Assembly: GCA_019843655.1 (NCBI GenBank)
Contig: JACDQD010000010.1
Span: 11,329,637-11,393,636 of the forward strand
Length of the DNA: 64,000 bases
Source: Lethocerus indicus
Taxonomy: Eukaryota; Arthropoda; Insecta; Hemiptera; Belostomatidae
Direction: 5' to 3'
Part shown: piece after piece, positions 12,131 to 26,939 of the stretch
How the letters are laid out: each line of letters begins with the position of its first letter
Numbering within the stretch: the stretch's first letter is position 1
Notes under the pieces: model-generated
Told to the model about the DNA's origin: nothing
Seen by the model: only the letters and a program-made list of their open reading frames with translations
The model's database searches: none
Program-made: the position numbers and the translations under genes

Positions 12131-15100
12131 GGCTCGTACAAGTCGCCCCATAATCCCTGTTATCACAGAGTGGACACCCGATATACCTACATCGCAGGAT
12201 TACAGATTTGAGATTAAAAGAAATAATGCATCGCGACATGTCAATGCATAAAACCGGGACGTTATGTTCACCACGTAAATATAATGGGAACAAACAGTGC
12301 TAAGGAAAGTCTTCCTTCGCATTTGCAAAAATTTGGCCAAAGTACTAATCCCAGAATACATACTTCTTCCAGCTTCGTTGGCAAATTCCTCCGCCGACCC
12401 TGGTAGAAATTGCTTTCAATGTCCATTTCAAAGTGAACAGATGAAAAAAAAATTGAGACCATTAATGGGACGGCGGATGGCATTCAATTAAAGAGAGAAT
12501 CGGTCTCTTAATACCGATAATGGGACAGCAGGTGAATTGGGGACCAGAAAACAAACAGGGCAAAACTCGAAAAAAGTCTATTCCCAAAAACGAGTCCCAA
12601 CGACCAATGGCAGAAAGCGAATTTAGTATACAGGTGGTTTGCATAAATTACGAATATCGATTATAAACTGGAGGAGGCGGCTCAGCAATCTCCTCTTTTT
12701 AAATTATGAACTGTGCGCCGCGGTTTCGTCTGTTGGAGCGAACCAAATTCTTAATAACTGTCGCCCAGTTAACGAACCGAGAGGAACAGGAGCGCTCTGA
12801 ACGGGCCCATTAGTAACACTGACATAAAAATTGTGGTCCTCTTAATGACGGAGGCAAACAGAGAAATTAGTTTCTTGAAGAGTTAAGTGCATGTTATTTC
12901 CCGTGGAGGTAAAATAAATCTGTTGATTTGATACGCGTATTTCCCCAGGACAACGGGGTTACGAAGTAAGTCTTATTAGAAAACACCAATTTCTACCTGA
13001 ACGATCTTTCACCAAATAAAGTAAAACAATTTAGCAAATCCCACACTGGCCAGTTTTAGAATACCAAAGCGATCTATGGAAGCAAAGAACAGGAGCAGAG
13101 ATCAAGTTAGAAAAAACAGCCCCGAACGCAAGGCGGAAATAAATAAAACAAATCCGATTTGAAGCTAATAAATAATGCGAATAACCAATACGCGTACTCG
13201 GAGTACATTCTAGTTATACAATCAGTTTGGGTTTTTAATAATCAGTTGTCCTACTGAGTTTTAATACAGAAGTTGGAATAATTGACTGTAAATACAGGGC
13301 CGGGTTAAAGGATGCGAGGGGAATAACAATGGCGCTCGGCTTTTAGTTTGTAATGTAAATTGGTACGCGCCAAGCGCCACGTTATTGAAAAGAATTTTTT
13401 CCCCGTCCGTCACCGAAGTTTTGTTTTTCACCAAACTTTGAAAGCACCAACTTATTACAAGTCTGAAATCAATTGTATGCGAACCAAGTGTTTAAGGAAC
13501 AATTATTTTCGCCATTTATAATCAGAAGCATTCCATGAGTATTACAGCATGTGGTTCACTATATTACTGATTGAACATTCTAGTTGCCAATACGCAACAT
13601 TCTTTAAGCAAATAAGTAGTAACTTGTTAACAATCCAATAAGAAACAACAGAAGCCAGCTGAAAGTAAGTGTTCAAGTAGAATAAATTATACTGTTTGAT
13701 AAATCAATGAGGGTAAAAACACTGGGTGATCAACCCCCATAACTATAACTTTTACAAAAATGCAAAATAGTTATCCTCTCCAGCCGTCGGAATCAATATC
13801 ACGAAATAAGCTCATATCCTTTCGCTTCTGGGATTTTTCGGCCCACTTTTCCCCCGCGAGTTATAATTATCTCTAATCGCGTTTGTATATCGTTCCGGCT
13901 TAATACCCGGCTCCTGAGGGTTTTATAAAATCTTCAAGTAATTAGACCATAATAATAATAGCGGCTCGAACCCGATTCGAAAGGCAAAAGGCTGTAACGA
14001 AAACGGAGAAAGGCCTGCTAATATATATTAGGGAAATAGACTATTTTTTTGGACTTAATTACACAGGCGTTCTAAGAAAACAGTTCAGTGGCAATAACAG
14101 GATGATTAATCGGAAGAGAAACAGAATGGTACTGACGACGAGAAGATGACACCAGAGAAAACCAAAGTGGAGCAGAAAATTTCAAAATAGTAATTTTAAA
14201 TGAACCCATGTTAGTGTAGTGTGTTTCACATGCTGCTTTCCATTACTTAACACTAGTTATTGAATAATATTTAACAAGGTAAAAATTCTTTTATTAATAT
14301 ATTAGGGCACATTTGTACGAAATTTACGCCAGATTACGTCACAATTACACCATAAATATCCTTGTCTCTGTGGCTCCTCTACACCTTGTTGGGCATTCCC
14401 ATTATTATATTCTGTGTCTATAACCGAATAATATTTAGAACTTGGCGTTTTGATAGCGACTGCGACTGATTCGAACGGACGGCGCGTATCCAGCTTCGTC
14501 CAGCGTCGATGAAATTGAGACCGCACCAATCAAACCGTCGGCCGGCCGGGGTGGACACAATTCGAGCCGTCGGGGTCGTATTTATTCGTGGAGGCGGGAG
14601 AATGGAAGGAAGGAAGGAAAAAGAGATAGGCCGTGTAGGCCGAAGTAGGTGGGGGCGGGGGGGAGGAGACAGGGGTACCTGGACCATCACTCACGGGGCA
14701 CCGAGGGCCGGTCAGCTACAACACGGGCCCAGTTTTCAATCACCCTTTGCCCTCCCCGCCACCACCAAGTAGATCCCCCGCCCTCATCAATCAAATCCTG
14801 AAATGGGCCGTTAAATATGTTTACCGAAGGGGGTCGCCGGACAGGTTAATTTGTGGACCCTTCGGGACCCGGCTGGACCGTTTAGCATCCCGGTTGAATG
14901 AGAAACTATGCTGCGACACGGAAAATTTAATAAACTATTGAAGCAAAAATTGATATCTCATTTAAAGAATTAAGATATTCGAAAGACGAAAAAACATTTC
15001 ATTATTCGTTCACTTTAGGAATACTAACTACTAAGAATTTCATCGTAAAACAATATGGGTAAAATTTCCTCTATCCCTAACTTTTAGATGCTTAATAGGC

Positions 15101-18100
15101 GGACATCGCATACTCGGCTGGAGCGGCCACACGCCGCTTTAAACGTTAAAACAAATTTAACATCTTGGAGAAGCGGCAATGCTGAAATAATGATTTATCA
15201 GCTCGTGACATGAGGTAAGAACCTTGTATTTCAACTGAAATTCAACTGACAATGACGAGAACTCGAAATAGTATTGCATAATAAGCGTTTTGATCAGTGT
15301 TATAAAAACAGTACACATTTCCCTCCATTACAATCCACATACGGTAGCTCAAGTTGGTCTGTCAGATAGGAGACGTCAAATACTACAGTATTCCGTATAT
15401 CAATGAAAAAAGAAGAAATAGGTTTGCAATTTTTTTTTATTGTTTTGCAGGCCACATGAGAAAACGGAAAATTATTTTCCGCACACTATCTTTTCCTTAT
15501 CTAATTACTCCGAAAATATTCATTGCACGAATCTCCCTAATTACAATCCACGTAATTTATGGCCGAAAACATTAATTTTAATACATGGCCTGTTACACGC
15601 GGTCCGGTGTAACTATATAATCAGATTTTATCGTACATGGTATTTTCCTTTCCCACTGAACCAGGAAACGTTCTAAGGACCATGAACAAAAACCCTATGT
15701 TTGGATACAACTACAAAAAAATTGTTTATTGCATTTCAAACATATTAAAGATGAGTGTCGATAAGATATTCTTGTTTTCCCAGATTTAGATTGCAGCGTT
15801 CATTCGAAGTGGCGACCGAGATGATGGAAAAAGTTCGAAAGATGTCACCTCGAATTATTGAGGCGAGGATGTCAAGAAAGTTGTTAAAAACGTAATGTAA
15901 AACAAGACCTTAGAGCAGTAAAAAAAACTCTTGCCACAGCAATAAGCGTTTTAACGTGACCGCAATTTACCATATTCAGTACAGGATAAGGATATTGTAA
16001 ACCCGCGTTCTGTCATGCAATATGTCATAAATATGCATACTGATCCATATTAATAAGCCGCAGAGAACACGCCGCGAGTCACAATTCTATTTCAAGAGGG
16101 AACTTGCTACTAATCACGGCACAAAGAGAGAGATATTTATATAAGCACGCAGTGGGCGGAAAAATATCAAAATCAACGCGGCAATTTCGTTTACCTTATA
16201 ACAATTAAACAAATCGTGGAATAACGAATTATTACATCATTTTTTATTACATCTCGGTTTTATATTGCCAATCAGTGAAAAACGTCTGGTGCTGGTCGTT
16301 ATCAACTTAGCGATAATGAATTGATAACCAAATAAAAATATGACTTCTATCCGAGATACCAAGGAAATAAAATTTCACACAATCTCAATGTACACATTTT
16401 AGTTGGGTCCTTTCGTATTCAAACAAAAAAACAAGAATTTATTCGCCACATCGTGAGTTCTGACTGCAGTCTATACAAGTACTGAAGTTTAAGTGAACTG
16501 TTGTAATTAAGGAATATTCAATTATATGAACACATATTTATATCTGTTTTATAATTTATTAACTACTGTAGTTTCAAAATAAGGCCGGAATTGGAAAAAT
16601 TTACCGATAGCGCTGAAGTACATCACTACTGACGATGGGGGGAAGCCCAAAAGTAATGAATAGGAAGGGAAACAATAAATAAACATTTTAATAATACGTA
16701 GGAGACAAGTCATAATTGTCGTCGTATATTTTCGTAACGAGAATACCAAACAGTAAATAAATTTCGGCGCCAGTTACGCCATATTATATACTGGCCTGTC
16801 GCATTTTCCCCTCTGTGAAGCTACAATTCAAACCTAGCCAAACGAGGAGACGTTTCGAAGGCCGGTAACGAGCTCGGGAAAAGAAACCGTCGCACTGCCG
16901 ATGACTTTTCTCTTTTTGCCCGCAGATAGAGAAACCGTGGGGAAGAGTAGACCAGCCGGTAGGGGCGGTGCGGGGGGGGGAGGAAGAGGGGAGCAGGCAA
17001 TAACTCAAAGCTAAATTATGTAGGTGAGTACTTATAATGAACTCAAAGATGTTGGGGCACATAACGATTATTGGATGTTGGGAGTAGGCAAAGACAAAAA
17101 AAATGAAGAAGAAGAAGGTACACTGAGAAGGAGAGAGAGAGAGCAGTGACAAAACCGGTACGGAGGGAGAAGGGGGACTATGATGAACGGCCGTATCGGA
17201 AAAGGGACGAGGGGGGAAAAAGAAATAACAAAATAAAACTCAACCGTCGTATTTGGCAAAGCGACCTTACAATTCCCAAGTTACAGGACGGCCAGGGCAT
17301 TTCTTCTTTGTAAAATAAAGAACGGCAAGTCCAAAACCAAAAAATACGTGAGGAAAGAATTGCCAGCAATTCGCATAAGGCGCTTTTTATCCGCATTTTA
17401 AAGTAAGTGGATCTGAAACACTCACTCAATATTCCGCGCTATATGTACACGGTTCGCAATGAAATTTATATGCACCCAATTTTTTTTCTATCACGGACCA
17501 ATAGCTATCCCGGAATCAGTATGAGAAATTCCTTAATTGTCGTGTTCATAACTTATGAGGCACAAACTATAAAGTTGCAAATTAAATCTTTTAACCTTTG
17601 TTCACCGTTTTGCTAAAAATTTGAAATAATTCTAACCGAACGTTCTCTATAGGCAATATCGATAAAATATTTTTCAGCCAAAAATATCTGAATAAATGTC
17701 TCTAAATACTTTAAGTATTATATCAAATCAGCAATATGTATATCTGTGGTGGTAATCTATAAACAAAGGTAAAGATGTCATAACCGATATCTTATAAATT
17801 GCAACGTCACCTTGAGTATGCATCAATTGTAAACTTTTTAAACACTTTAAAACCAGCACCCGGTATTAGATACGCTGTAAATTTTAATACCTGCTCGTGC
17901 TTAATTCAAACGAGGTCAATATGGAAAATACGAGACCCCCTGAGCGAACGCAGTTATTATTAAAATTTCGTCAGGAAGGAAACTGGAGCTCGCACTTCCC
18001 TGTAACCGATAAAGCCCAGTTATCTGCAATAACGACGGTGGAGACGAAGTCTGCAATTTCGCGTTCCTTATTCAAATGTCTATAAACGCTCCGCGGGCCA

Positions 18101-21100
18101 CAGACGTGTCGGTTCAATTACAGATTAATATTCAATTTATTCGCGTGATAATAAGCAATTAAGAGAATGGGAGGGCAATTAAATATCGTCCTTCCTCTTG
18201 CCTTCGCGGCAGTTTTTCCCCTTTTTTGCATACTCGGATCCCATCGGGCGGTACGAAACGACCGCCCGGGCCGGAAGGCGTAAGTTGAGCCAACCCTATT
18301 GTTATCGCATTAAAACATCGAATACATTATACACATTCGGAGTATTTTGTAGAGCGGTGTTAATATTAATTTATACCCTTATTACGGCGGGGCGAAGGCC
18401 CTGGTGAATATTTATGGCGAAGGAGCCGGGCCCGAACGGGGGAGAGTGTTTAACGCGAGAGAAGGGACCGCGCAGTCCCCGATAATTTTGAATCCAGATT
18501 ATATATCGAGTCGCAAAAACCCTGACTACATTTGACTTAATGGTCTTAATTTAACGCATCTAGATAATCAGGTTTTAAAGGTTCCCAGTAACTTTATTCA
18601 CGAATAAGATTTATAATGACTACACTAAAAAACGCGAAATTCATAGAAAAAAACTGTGGGCCATGTGGATAGACCAATCGGTTAACAATAACAGTATACG
18701 ACGATCCAATAAGTCCAACGAAAAAACTGACAAAACCCTGCCTTTTACCCTAAATTATCCAAACAGCGCACGCGTCCAGGAGGGGTTGACCGTTCCCGGC
18801 CCCCAATATAATTAAAATTATAACAATTCCTAGCCTATTTGTTATCACCATAAACGCGAGATTTTCCCCATTTCACGGAAAACTGACCGGACGAATTCCG
18901 TTCATTTCATTTGGCGTTTGTCTACCGAAAGAGATGAAAATTTTTAATTCGCTACAACTGCAACACGTTAATTAGCGGAAGCCTGGTCCGCTGGGGGCGG
19001 GAGTCGGGGCGTGTTAATATTTTGAACCGTGTTTTCACCGGGACGGGTCAGAGGCGTGTGAATCGGAAATATCTTTTTCTTCTTTTTTCGCCGGTTTTTA
19101 TTAATTTTTTCCACCCCTTCCCCGTGTTTTTTGATACACGGAGGAACGGGGGAGGATATAAATTAAGCCGGATGGTTGGTTTTCCGTTTTTGCGGGGGCA
19201 ATTACTGCCCGCCGGCCGGCTGTGTACCGTTTTCGGTGTCCCTCGTGGGGCTACCGCAGAGTCGGACCGCAGCATCTAAGCTAAGAACCGCATCCGAACT
19301 AGATCTTCAAAATCTTCCGAACTATAACTATCCTTATAGCTATGCTCAAAACGAAAGTTCTGATCTAAAGTATTTCTCTGGGGACCTACGAAGGTTGATG
19401 TCGCCCCAGGGTGCATCCCCATCACGGATAAGACGCAGATCTGTCATAGTTAGCATAATGTTTGGAATATTATCGAATATTACCGATTGGACTATTGGAT
19501 ATGGACATCATATGTTATTGACGGAATGGTAATCACGATGGCGAGAATCCATAACCAAAAGAAGTCGAGATCGGTTTAGTTAGAAGACAATGATCGCGTG
19601 GGGACCAGATAATAGAACGAGCAGTGTAAAAAATACCTTACAAAAAGGAAATATTTGAAAAGTATTCTGTAGTCATTATTGAGATAGTGACATAACATTG
19701 TCAGGTAAAGTGACTACCGTATTTCAGGGTACGGCCTAAGGGTACAAATTCAATTTCCGAGTTCAGAATAAAAAAAAACGTTAAAAGGCCGACGAAAAGG
19801 AATCCAGCAGATGTTGAATAATCGGGCCTACATCTGGATCGTCACCAAAGGGAAATTCCACGATAATAAGAAAATTAGGAAACGGTGGCCGGGACCGAGA
19901 AGGCTAATATTCTATTAGCATCCACAAAGCATTAAAACGCTCCCGGTTTCAAATTAATGAGGAGTGTGTTTTGTACAGTTGGAGAAACATTTGGGTTCGA
20001 TCCGTGGGCCGTTTTCTCGATCCGGCCGAACAACTGTCACTTGAGGTAAAGGACGAGGCGACAGATGTAATAGCTAGTTACTGTTCGGTAATGTGGAAAA
20101 TAATATTTACGAGATATTTTAATTGTAGGAAGTATCTCCACACGTAAATTTCAGCAACCTTACAGCAAATATTACATACGAACACTACGCAAAACCTATG
20201 ATAAATAATTGAATTGAGTTAAACAATAACGTTCAAATGCCCTGATAAGTGTGGAAACCAACCAAATCAAGCTCCATCGATAGTGAATCTGAGAAAGCAC
20301 ATGAGCAATTCTAATTACTCAACATTTAGTCTCGACAGATGGGAAACAATCCACTTCGCACAGTGACACACCTCATCGTCATTAGAGTTATATAAAGAGT
20401 GTGTGAAAGAAAAACCTCTTACGCGATACTATTTACCGTAAGCCAGTATTTCTACATTCAGGAAAAGTAAAAACAGACTAACAAATATGAAACTATACTA
20501 TTCAAATAAAACCATTTTTTTGGAACATCTGAATGCATCATCATACGTGAAAAAGATAAGAATAACTTCGTGTTAAAATTGAGAATTACAGTGCTGGAAT
20601 GTTTTATACTGCCAGAATAACACTTTCAAATGTTCAATAAACTGCGTCAAGGTTTTCGACAAGACTTTGTTAAAGGAGTTAGAAATTATGTCAAGAACAC
20701 TAAAACTGTCAACTATAAATTATCGATTCCAAGTAACACATAAGTATTTGCTGATCGATAACCGCCAGACTGTACCCGAACAGCTCGGAATTAAGTAAAC
20801 CCATATTCCCGCGATCCCAATCGGGCGATTGGAAGAGAAATTAATATCGGAAAAAAAAATTAATGGTACGTTCCCCGAAGTGAACGAAGATTGAAACCGT
20901 CCATTTCAACCCAAAGTACTAACACCGTGCAATGAAATATCCGCGTTTCCAACTTTGAGAGTCCTTGAAAAATCTAGAATCAGGATAGCGTCATTTAGAT
21001 TTGTCGATAACGCCACGAAGGAAAAAAGGTATTGCGATAGTGTTATATAATTTTCCGTTAAGGTTCAGAAATTATTAAACGGGATTACAGAGAAAAACGG

Positions 21101-21240
21101 CAATGTTCGATCAACTGAGGGATGCCTCTTGAATATTTTACTCGAAAATAATTTACCTAAGAATCCATCTTAGGAACGATATATCGAAATAATCGTACTG
21201 TATAATAGTACTTTTAAGAGTTTCATCCTGATATAATTAG

Positions 21241-21495
21241 CTAAATATTTCGTTGATTTTGTGTGTTTCTGTCTCCTCTCGCTGGTTTGTGACTCCTCAG
21301 AGTACAAATGACAGTGACAGTGCAGTGAGGATGCCCGAAAAACATCCAAAGTGCCAAAAGTGACTAACACCACTACTGAAGATAGTGAGCAGCCGAATCC
21401 GGTCTAGCAAAAAATCAACGAGAGGAGACAGAAACACACAATATCTAAGGTATTACAACCCCTCGCAGACCACAAACTAACTAAATATTTCGTTG
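21241..21495. mobile_element. Palindromic MITE-like element, copy A
   Basis: A 22-bp arm tgtgtgtttctgtctcctct+cg at 21260-21281 recurs exactly as its reverse complement at 21419-21440. Just outside, a 15-bp direct repeat CTAAATATTTCGTTG occurs at 21241-21255 and 21481-21495, resembling a target-site duplication (long for a MITE). The interior shares the TACTGAAGAT...CCGGTCTAGCA module and the block GTGCCAAAAGTGACTAACACC with copy B at 27.8 kb. No transposase is encoded, so it would be non-autonomous. The family is not one I can name. Confidence 0.7.
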
Positions 21496-24400
21496 GATTT
21501 AATAATTAAAAAAAAAATTGCAAACAAATTATTGCCTAAAATTATTAATACATAACTGGGAGAGGAATTTTATGTATAGGGAAACTCCTTACTTTTTTTG
21601 GAAATTTGTTCTATATATTTCTCTTACAAGGGAACCAAACAACGACTGTGATCCGTCATTATTTCTTTCGAGTGGGGCCTCTCCAATGAATAATACCGCA
21701 ACATATAACACTTTTAATTGTACAACAACAACAATAAAGATGACGACGGCCGAGTGGGGGGGGGGGGTTGGGCGTATACCTCACAACAATGTACAGCCGC
21801 CACACGACTCTCCACCGCGAAATGTTGCCGCTGAGTGAAAACAATTTTCAAGGAGAAATATTTTGATGGGCACTCATCGGGGCAGGCGGCCTGATTGACT
21901 CCATTGTGACCGGCCGGGGGTAGGGCACGCGTCGCCCCCAACAACCCCCAACGCAAGGGGCTGAACGTGAAAGAGCGCCCGCGCCGGAATTCGGCACGGC
22001 TCACGGCTGGGCAGCAACAGGGAAATCCTGTGGGAAACACTGTGGAATAAGGGCCCTCCGAAAATGTTTTCAAAGAAAGGAACCGTGACTATCAATTAAC
22101 CGACGGCTATAGAAAGGAGCTGAAATGTTACAACGCCCAATTTGTTAATTGACCACATGTTCGCCAGTGGAGTCTATAAACCTGGTAAAAATAGTTGAAA
22201 CAGGACAGTTAACTTTTAAAAATGATTATATAAAACAATTTATATGCCCTCATTTTATTGCATACAATTTATGAGCAGTTAAAATTCGTGTCATAGGTAC
22301 TATTGATACTGCAAATTATTTTTCAGTATGTCCTACCAGAAATATACTTAAATACCTCACTAATCTATCGACGCATGCCTGTATAGAAGACAAAATCAAC
22401 ATGCTACTGTCCGGTATTCCAAATACTCGCGCGCTATAAAAAATTACTGTTTTAATGCGCATCATAATAATATCAGGCTTGTGGAAGGAATAGTATAATT
22501 TCCTTTCGTAATTGATTGCCCGAAAAAGCGGAGAGCTATAAAAACATTCTAGAACGGCCGACGTTTTAAAGCGGTCAAAATTTCAGATGAAATACGAACG
22601 GGAACGAATTAAGTTGTACAACAGAAGTCGGGACCACTCGGGGATCTTGTACGCCCCGGCTGGAAAGCACCTCCCCTCCCCCTTCCGGGCACGAGAGAGA
22701 GAGAGAGCCTCAAATATTATATTTCAACGCGGCGGGAGGGGGACATGAAATATGAAAAGTTGACGCGGTACGTGTCGGAATATAAATCGGGGGCAGAGTC
22801 AAGAGGGCCCCCGGACGAGCCGGGCTAATGTATTCCCGCTGTCTGGAACAAACGCGGATTTCTGGAGGGGCGGGAGCAGGGGGTTGGCTCTTGTAAATCA
22901 AGCCCGGGCTCTAAGCCCCCGGGGCCCCCGCCACCAGAGCCCAAGCCGCCACTTAGCCTGTAACTTCCGTGTCGCTCTCCTTTATCGCTGTGTCTTACAC
23001 GTCCTCGACATGCGTTTGTGAAAGACTTCTAATTCCTGATTCATTGCTGGTCGCCTCGTGTACCCCAGGAATCCCCAAAAATTAACCTCGAAATCCCAGA
23101 CTCGGCTCTTTTCTGTCAGTAAATTATGTCACCGTTCTCAATTTACCGTGCAATTACACCGTATATACCTATCTATCTATCAATATATATGCAGTATATT
23201 CATAAAAGTTTAATAATTACAGAATTAAATAAGAATATGAAAATAAAAATTTGTAAGCATAGAAGTACTTATTATGTATTCAACACAAAACTAATATAGT
23301 TCAACGAGTTAAACGGCTCAAATGCAAATGCACTCACTGACAAAACATTTATAACGTCATGTGGGAATATTATCTTATCAAGAAGAATATCCTAATTGAA
23401 CACATGCGATATTCTGAGCGGGAACAAACCGAGCTATATAAAGCGTAAAAAAAAGGGGGGGGGAAGCCCTCGACACAATTAACACCAGATAACAAAAAAC
23501 AAAAACAAAAAATACAACCGGCCGATTTTCGCGCACGCCGCGTCACCGTGCATAAATAAAACCCCGTCGGCGTTGGCGGCTGAGGCTGACACCGGTGATG
23601 AGCGAGCACCAGCGGGGCACGCCGGAGATGTCTCTCGGCGCGGTCACTTGAGCCCCCGCTCGGGGGTTGAAAAAACACGGGGCCGTCGCGGGGGGATAAA
23701 AAAAAACACAAACGATGCGAAAAACATGCGATACTTCAATTATACAAGAGCCGGAAAGGGGTGACCCCAATTTGCATATTATGGTCGGTGGGGGGCGGCC
23801 GGCTGTCACTCACACGACGGCGATGACTTCAGCCACAATTCTGGTTTTAAACGCAGAGATGCCACAACCGAGACCATCCGTCTATATTATCCTGGATAGT
23901 TTACAGGTGATCAGTCTGGAAGGTTTAATGAATTTTCACGTCCACTCACTTATTATTAGGTCTGAAGCTAACCAATTTCATCAATGTGAGAAACATTAAA
24001 TGCGTATGTACATGAGCCTGATAATCACAGGAGGGCATTTAAAATCGTTGCGGACAAATACTTCCATGAATAATTGTGTGTAGATAATAAGTAATTATAG
24101 TACAGTACCCTTATTTGGTTCTATAAATTATAAGCTTCAATGTTTCACTGAATATGAGACTAATGTGAAAAAGTAAATAAATGATCACAAATACAATAAT
24201 CCTTCTATCCGGGATTAGTATACGGATGAATTTTATGCGTAATGTGTTACTGTTAAATAATTTGAATAAAAAAATTACGAGAAATTTAATTGGGTTATGA
24301 ACGCGAGGAAAATTATATGAAGGCACTTAAGTAATGAAGAGAAACATATGAAGGAACGAAGGCCCTTAACGACATTAATGGCGGGAGGGGGAGGAAGAGG

Positions 24401-26079
24401 AAACTCGCGATAAATATAAAAAGACGTTGATTTAAAGGGGCGGTACCTCGGTCGGGACCCGCGGCCACGACGGAAGGGACGTCACAGCGTCCTGGGCTAA
24501 AAAATGAGCTAAGTAAATCACACCCTGACGTCACTTCCGCGGCCCACAACACCCACAAGGCGATGCCCCGCACATAGCTCATACATCCGGTGTTGCGGGG
24601 GACCCGCCCCCGCGGCCCCCGACACAACATAAATATGATTGATACGGTTCAATTTTCGGGGCGTGATTTTAAAAGCACTAACCCCTCCTCCTTTCAGAAA
24701 AAAGTGAAGGGGAAAAAGGGGGGGATACAGAAAAAACCGGCATTGTGCTCGACCGCAATTGCAAAATTGAGGGGGATTTTCATGGCTTTCCGCAAGATGA
24801 ACGACACTCCAATTTATGGCCTATAATTTTCATTGAAGTGTCTAGATTAAGCAACTAACTAAAATTGCCAACATTCAACACTCTAAGTTCCCATATAATT
24901 TTTAATATCATTAAACTCGTTTCTTTAGAAAGAGTTAATAAATAAATACTTCTCAGAACTTATTATCCTCCTTATTATACATAGCCTAGAGTTCTAGAAG
25001 ATAAAGTTCAGAAAACTGCACCTAATTTGAGAATCAGGTGGATTAAGAATTACTTATTATTTTCATGAAAGCAACAGCAAAAGAGAGGGAAAAAGCAATG
25101 GCGAACTGCGTCTTCAGATATGAGACAAAATGGAAACTGCGATTTCTACAGGGAAAACGGAAAAAGTAGGAAGTGATAAAATAATGGATAGAAATATCTG
25201 TTAATGTAAAAGAGTCGGAATCTCGAACAATGAAAGGACGGATAAACGTTTCAAAATTAAATTACATTATGAATCGTCTCGCAAACCTTTTAAACAATTC
25301 TTATTACAATACAGTACATTGGCCGCGGTTTAACCTGTTACATCGAAATGCCATTGGTAAACAGAACCGAAAAAAAACAGACGGTCCAAAAATAAACACA
25401 TATCTAACTGCGATAATAATATCTGCGTTCAAATATTGACAGTACCGACTCAGTTTTCGACTCTTCCTATCGTAGATGAATAACCGCCGATGGAAATAGT
25501 TTCCAGTTCGATTACGCTATCTGGGCCTTTTTGATAATAGAGGGGCGTCATTCAATTACAGAGTTTGAATTTGAGATAATTCCTATTGGATTTTAAATCG
25601 CGTATTTTTCCTTATAAATTTCAAACTTCCATTTTCCCCGGATGCTGCCGTGATTATATTCAGACAATTTACAAGCCTACAATTAAAAATTCTGCGTGAG
25701 GTATTAATTGAATAACTGACGCCGCTACAATAAGATTTTGAAGTGGTTTTTAAAATAGAAATGAAAGGGAAAATATATGAATAAATTCTTTGCGGAATGC
25801 GTACATAAATTAGAAACAACCAGTGTACAGCTTATTCTCGAATATTAAATTCAGTATAGGAATAAGCAGGCAGCTATTAATTTCTCCCCAGTCTACAATA
25901 CAGCTCATATGAAACTTTTCTATCATAGTAATTTACCACTTTCATTTGGTATGTACAGTTTTTTCTCTTTTTAAATCGTTTACTCGCCAGGTCGGTATCC
26001 GTGAAAGGTTTGCTATCTTACCGCCCTGTATTATGAATGGATAATGACTAATATTTGAATATTCCGCCGGGTATTTTCA

Positions 26080-26480
26080 GCGTATTTTCTTCGGGCATGA
26101 AGAGAACGGGGGCGCGAACCGTCAATTATGGAGCCGGTTAGGCCGGTGGGCTACGGGCGCATTAGTTGGCCGCAATTAACCGCCACTATAATTGTATTAA
26201 GGTAGCCCCCGGTCCCGCTAATTAACAATGCTAAACTATAACGAGCTGCACTCCGGGCCGAGGTGATTTATTATTGGACTGGTTTAATTGCTAATGAGAG
26301 CCGAGGAGTGAGGAAAAAAAACAACAACATGAAATGCATTATCGTACCAGAGACCATTACAAAAATGCGACTTACTTCCGATAGACCAATCAATCATGGG
26401 GCAACGGGCAATGGGACGAGATAATGATAATGAGACACTAATGAAATAATTACCGGCTAATGGCCGACTGCTCGGGCATT
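26080..26480. promoter_or_regulatory. Homeodomain-site-dense intronic block, candidate enhancer
   Basis: Within about 400 bp there are more than ten TAAT/ATTA cores, including GCTAATTAAC, CAATTAACC, TATAATTGTATTAAG, TTTAATTGCTAATGAG and a run GATAATGATAATGAGACACTAATG, interspersed with GC-rich spacers (GCCGGTTAGGCCGGTGGG). Such clustering is typical of developmental enhancers bound by homeodomain proteins. There is no coding potential. It lies deep in the 28.6-kb Sowah intron. Enhancer identity is inference. Confidence 0.35.
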
Positions 26481-26939
26481 AGGTCTAATTTCCAATTCAT
26501 ATAACTCAACTTCTGTTGCTTTTAAATTGTAGAAATTTGCATTCACGACCAATTATATGTCGCTAGTGTATATAGTAGAGTTCGCCAGAACTGTACTGAC
26601 AACTGACCTTCAGAAGACCGATTTCTTTAACACGTTAGAACTATTAACATTAATTAGCTGACTAATTCTAATAATAATAGTAACATTTAACAATAAGGAG
26701 TAACTGAAGGGGATTCCGAATTTAGAGTGACGCAGGTGAAACGCGCGTGATGTTTAGTGGTTTAACACTGTTTTTTAACGTATCAAAACGATGATATATG
26801 GTATATTCCTACAATATTTCTATTCGTCACAAAAATTTACGCAGGAAGAAAACACGAAAGGACAAAAATACGCACGTCAACTAGCTAAGAGAAAGTGGAA
26901 ACCATTTCCTGGGAATCATCAGGAGCCCAACGTATTCAG

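Noticed and set aside
11766..12293. 175-codon minus-strand frame in Sowah intron 4
   Set aside because: No recognisable domain or splice sites compatible with exons 4 and 5; explained by the GC-rich composition.
19993..20010. GGGTTCGATCC, similar to a tRNA B box
   Set aside because: No A box at the required distance and no cloverleaf stems.
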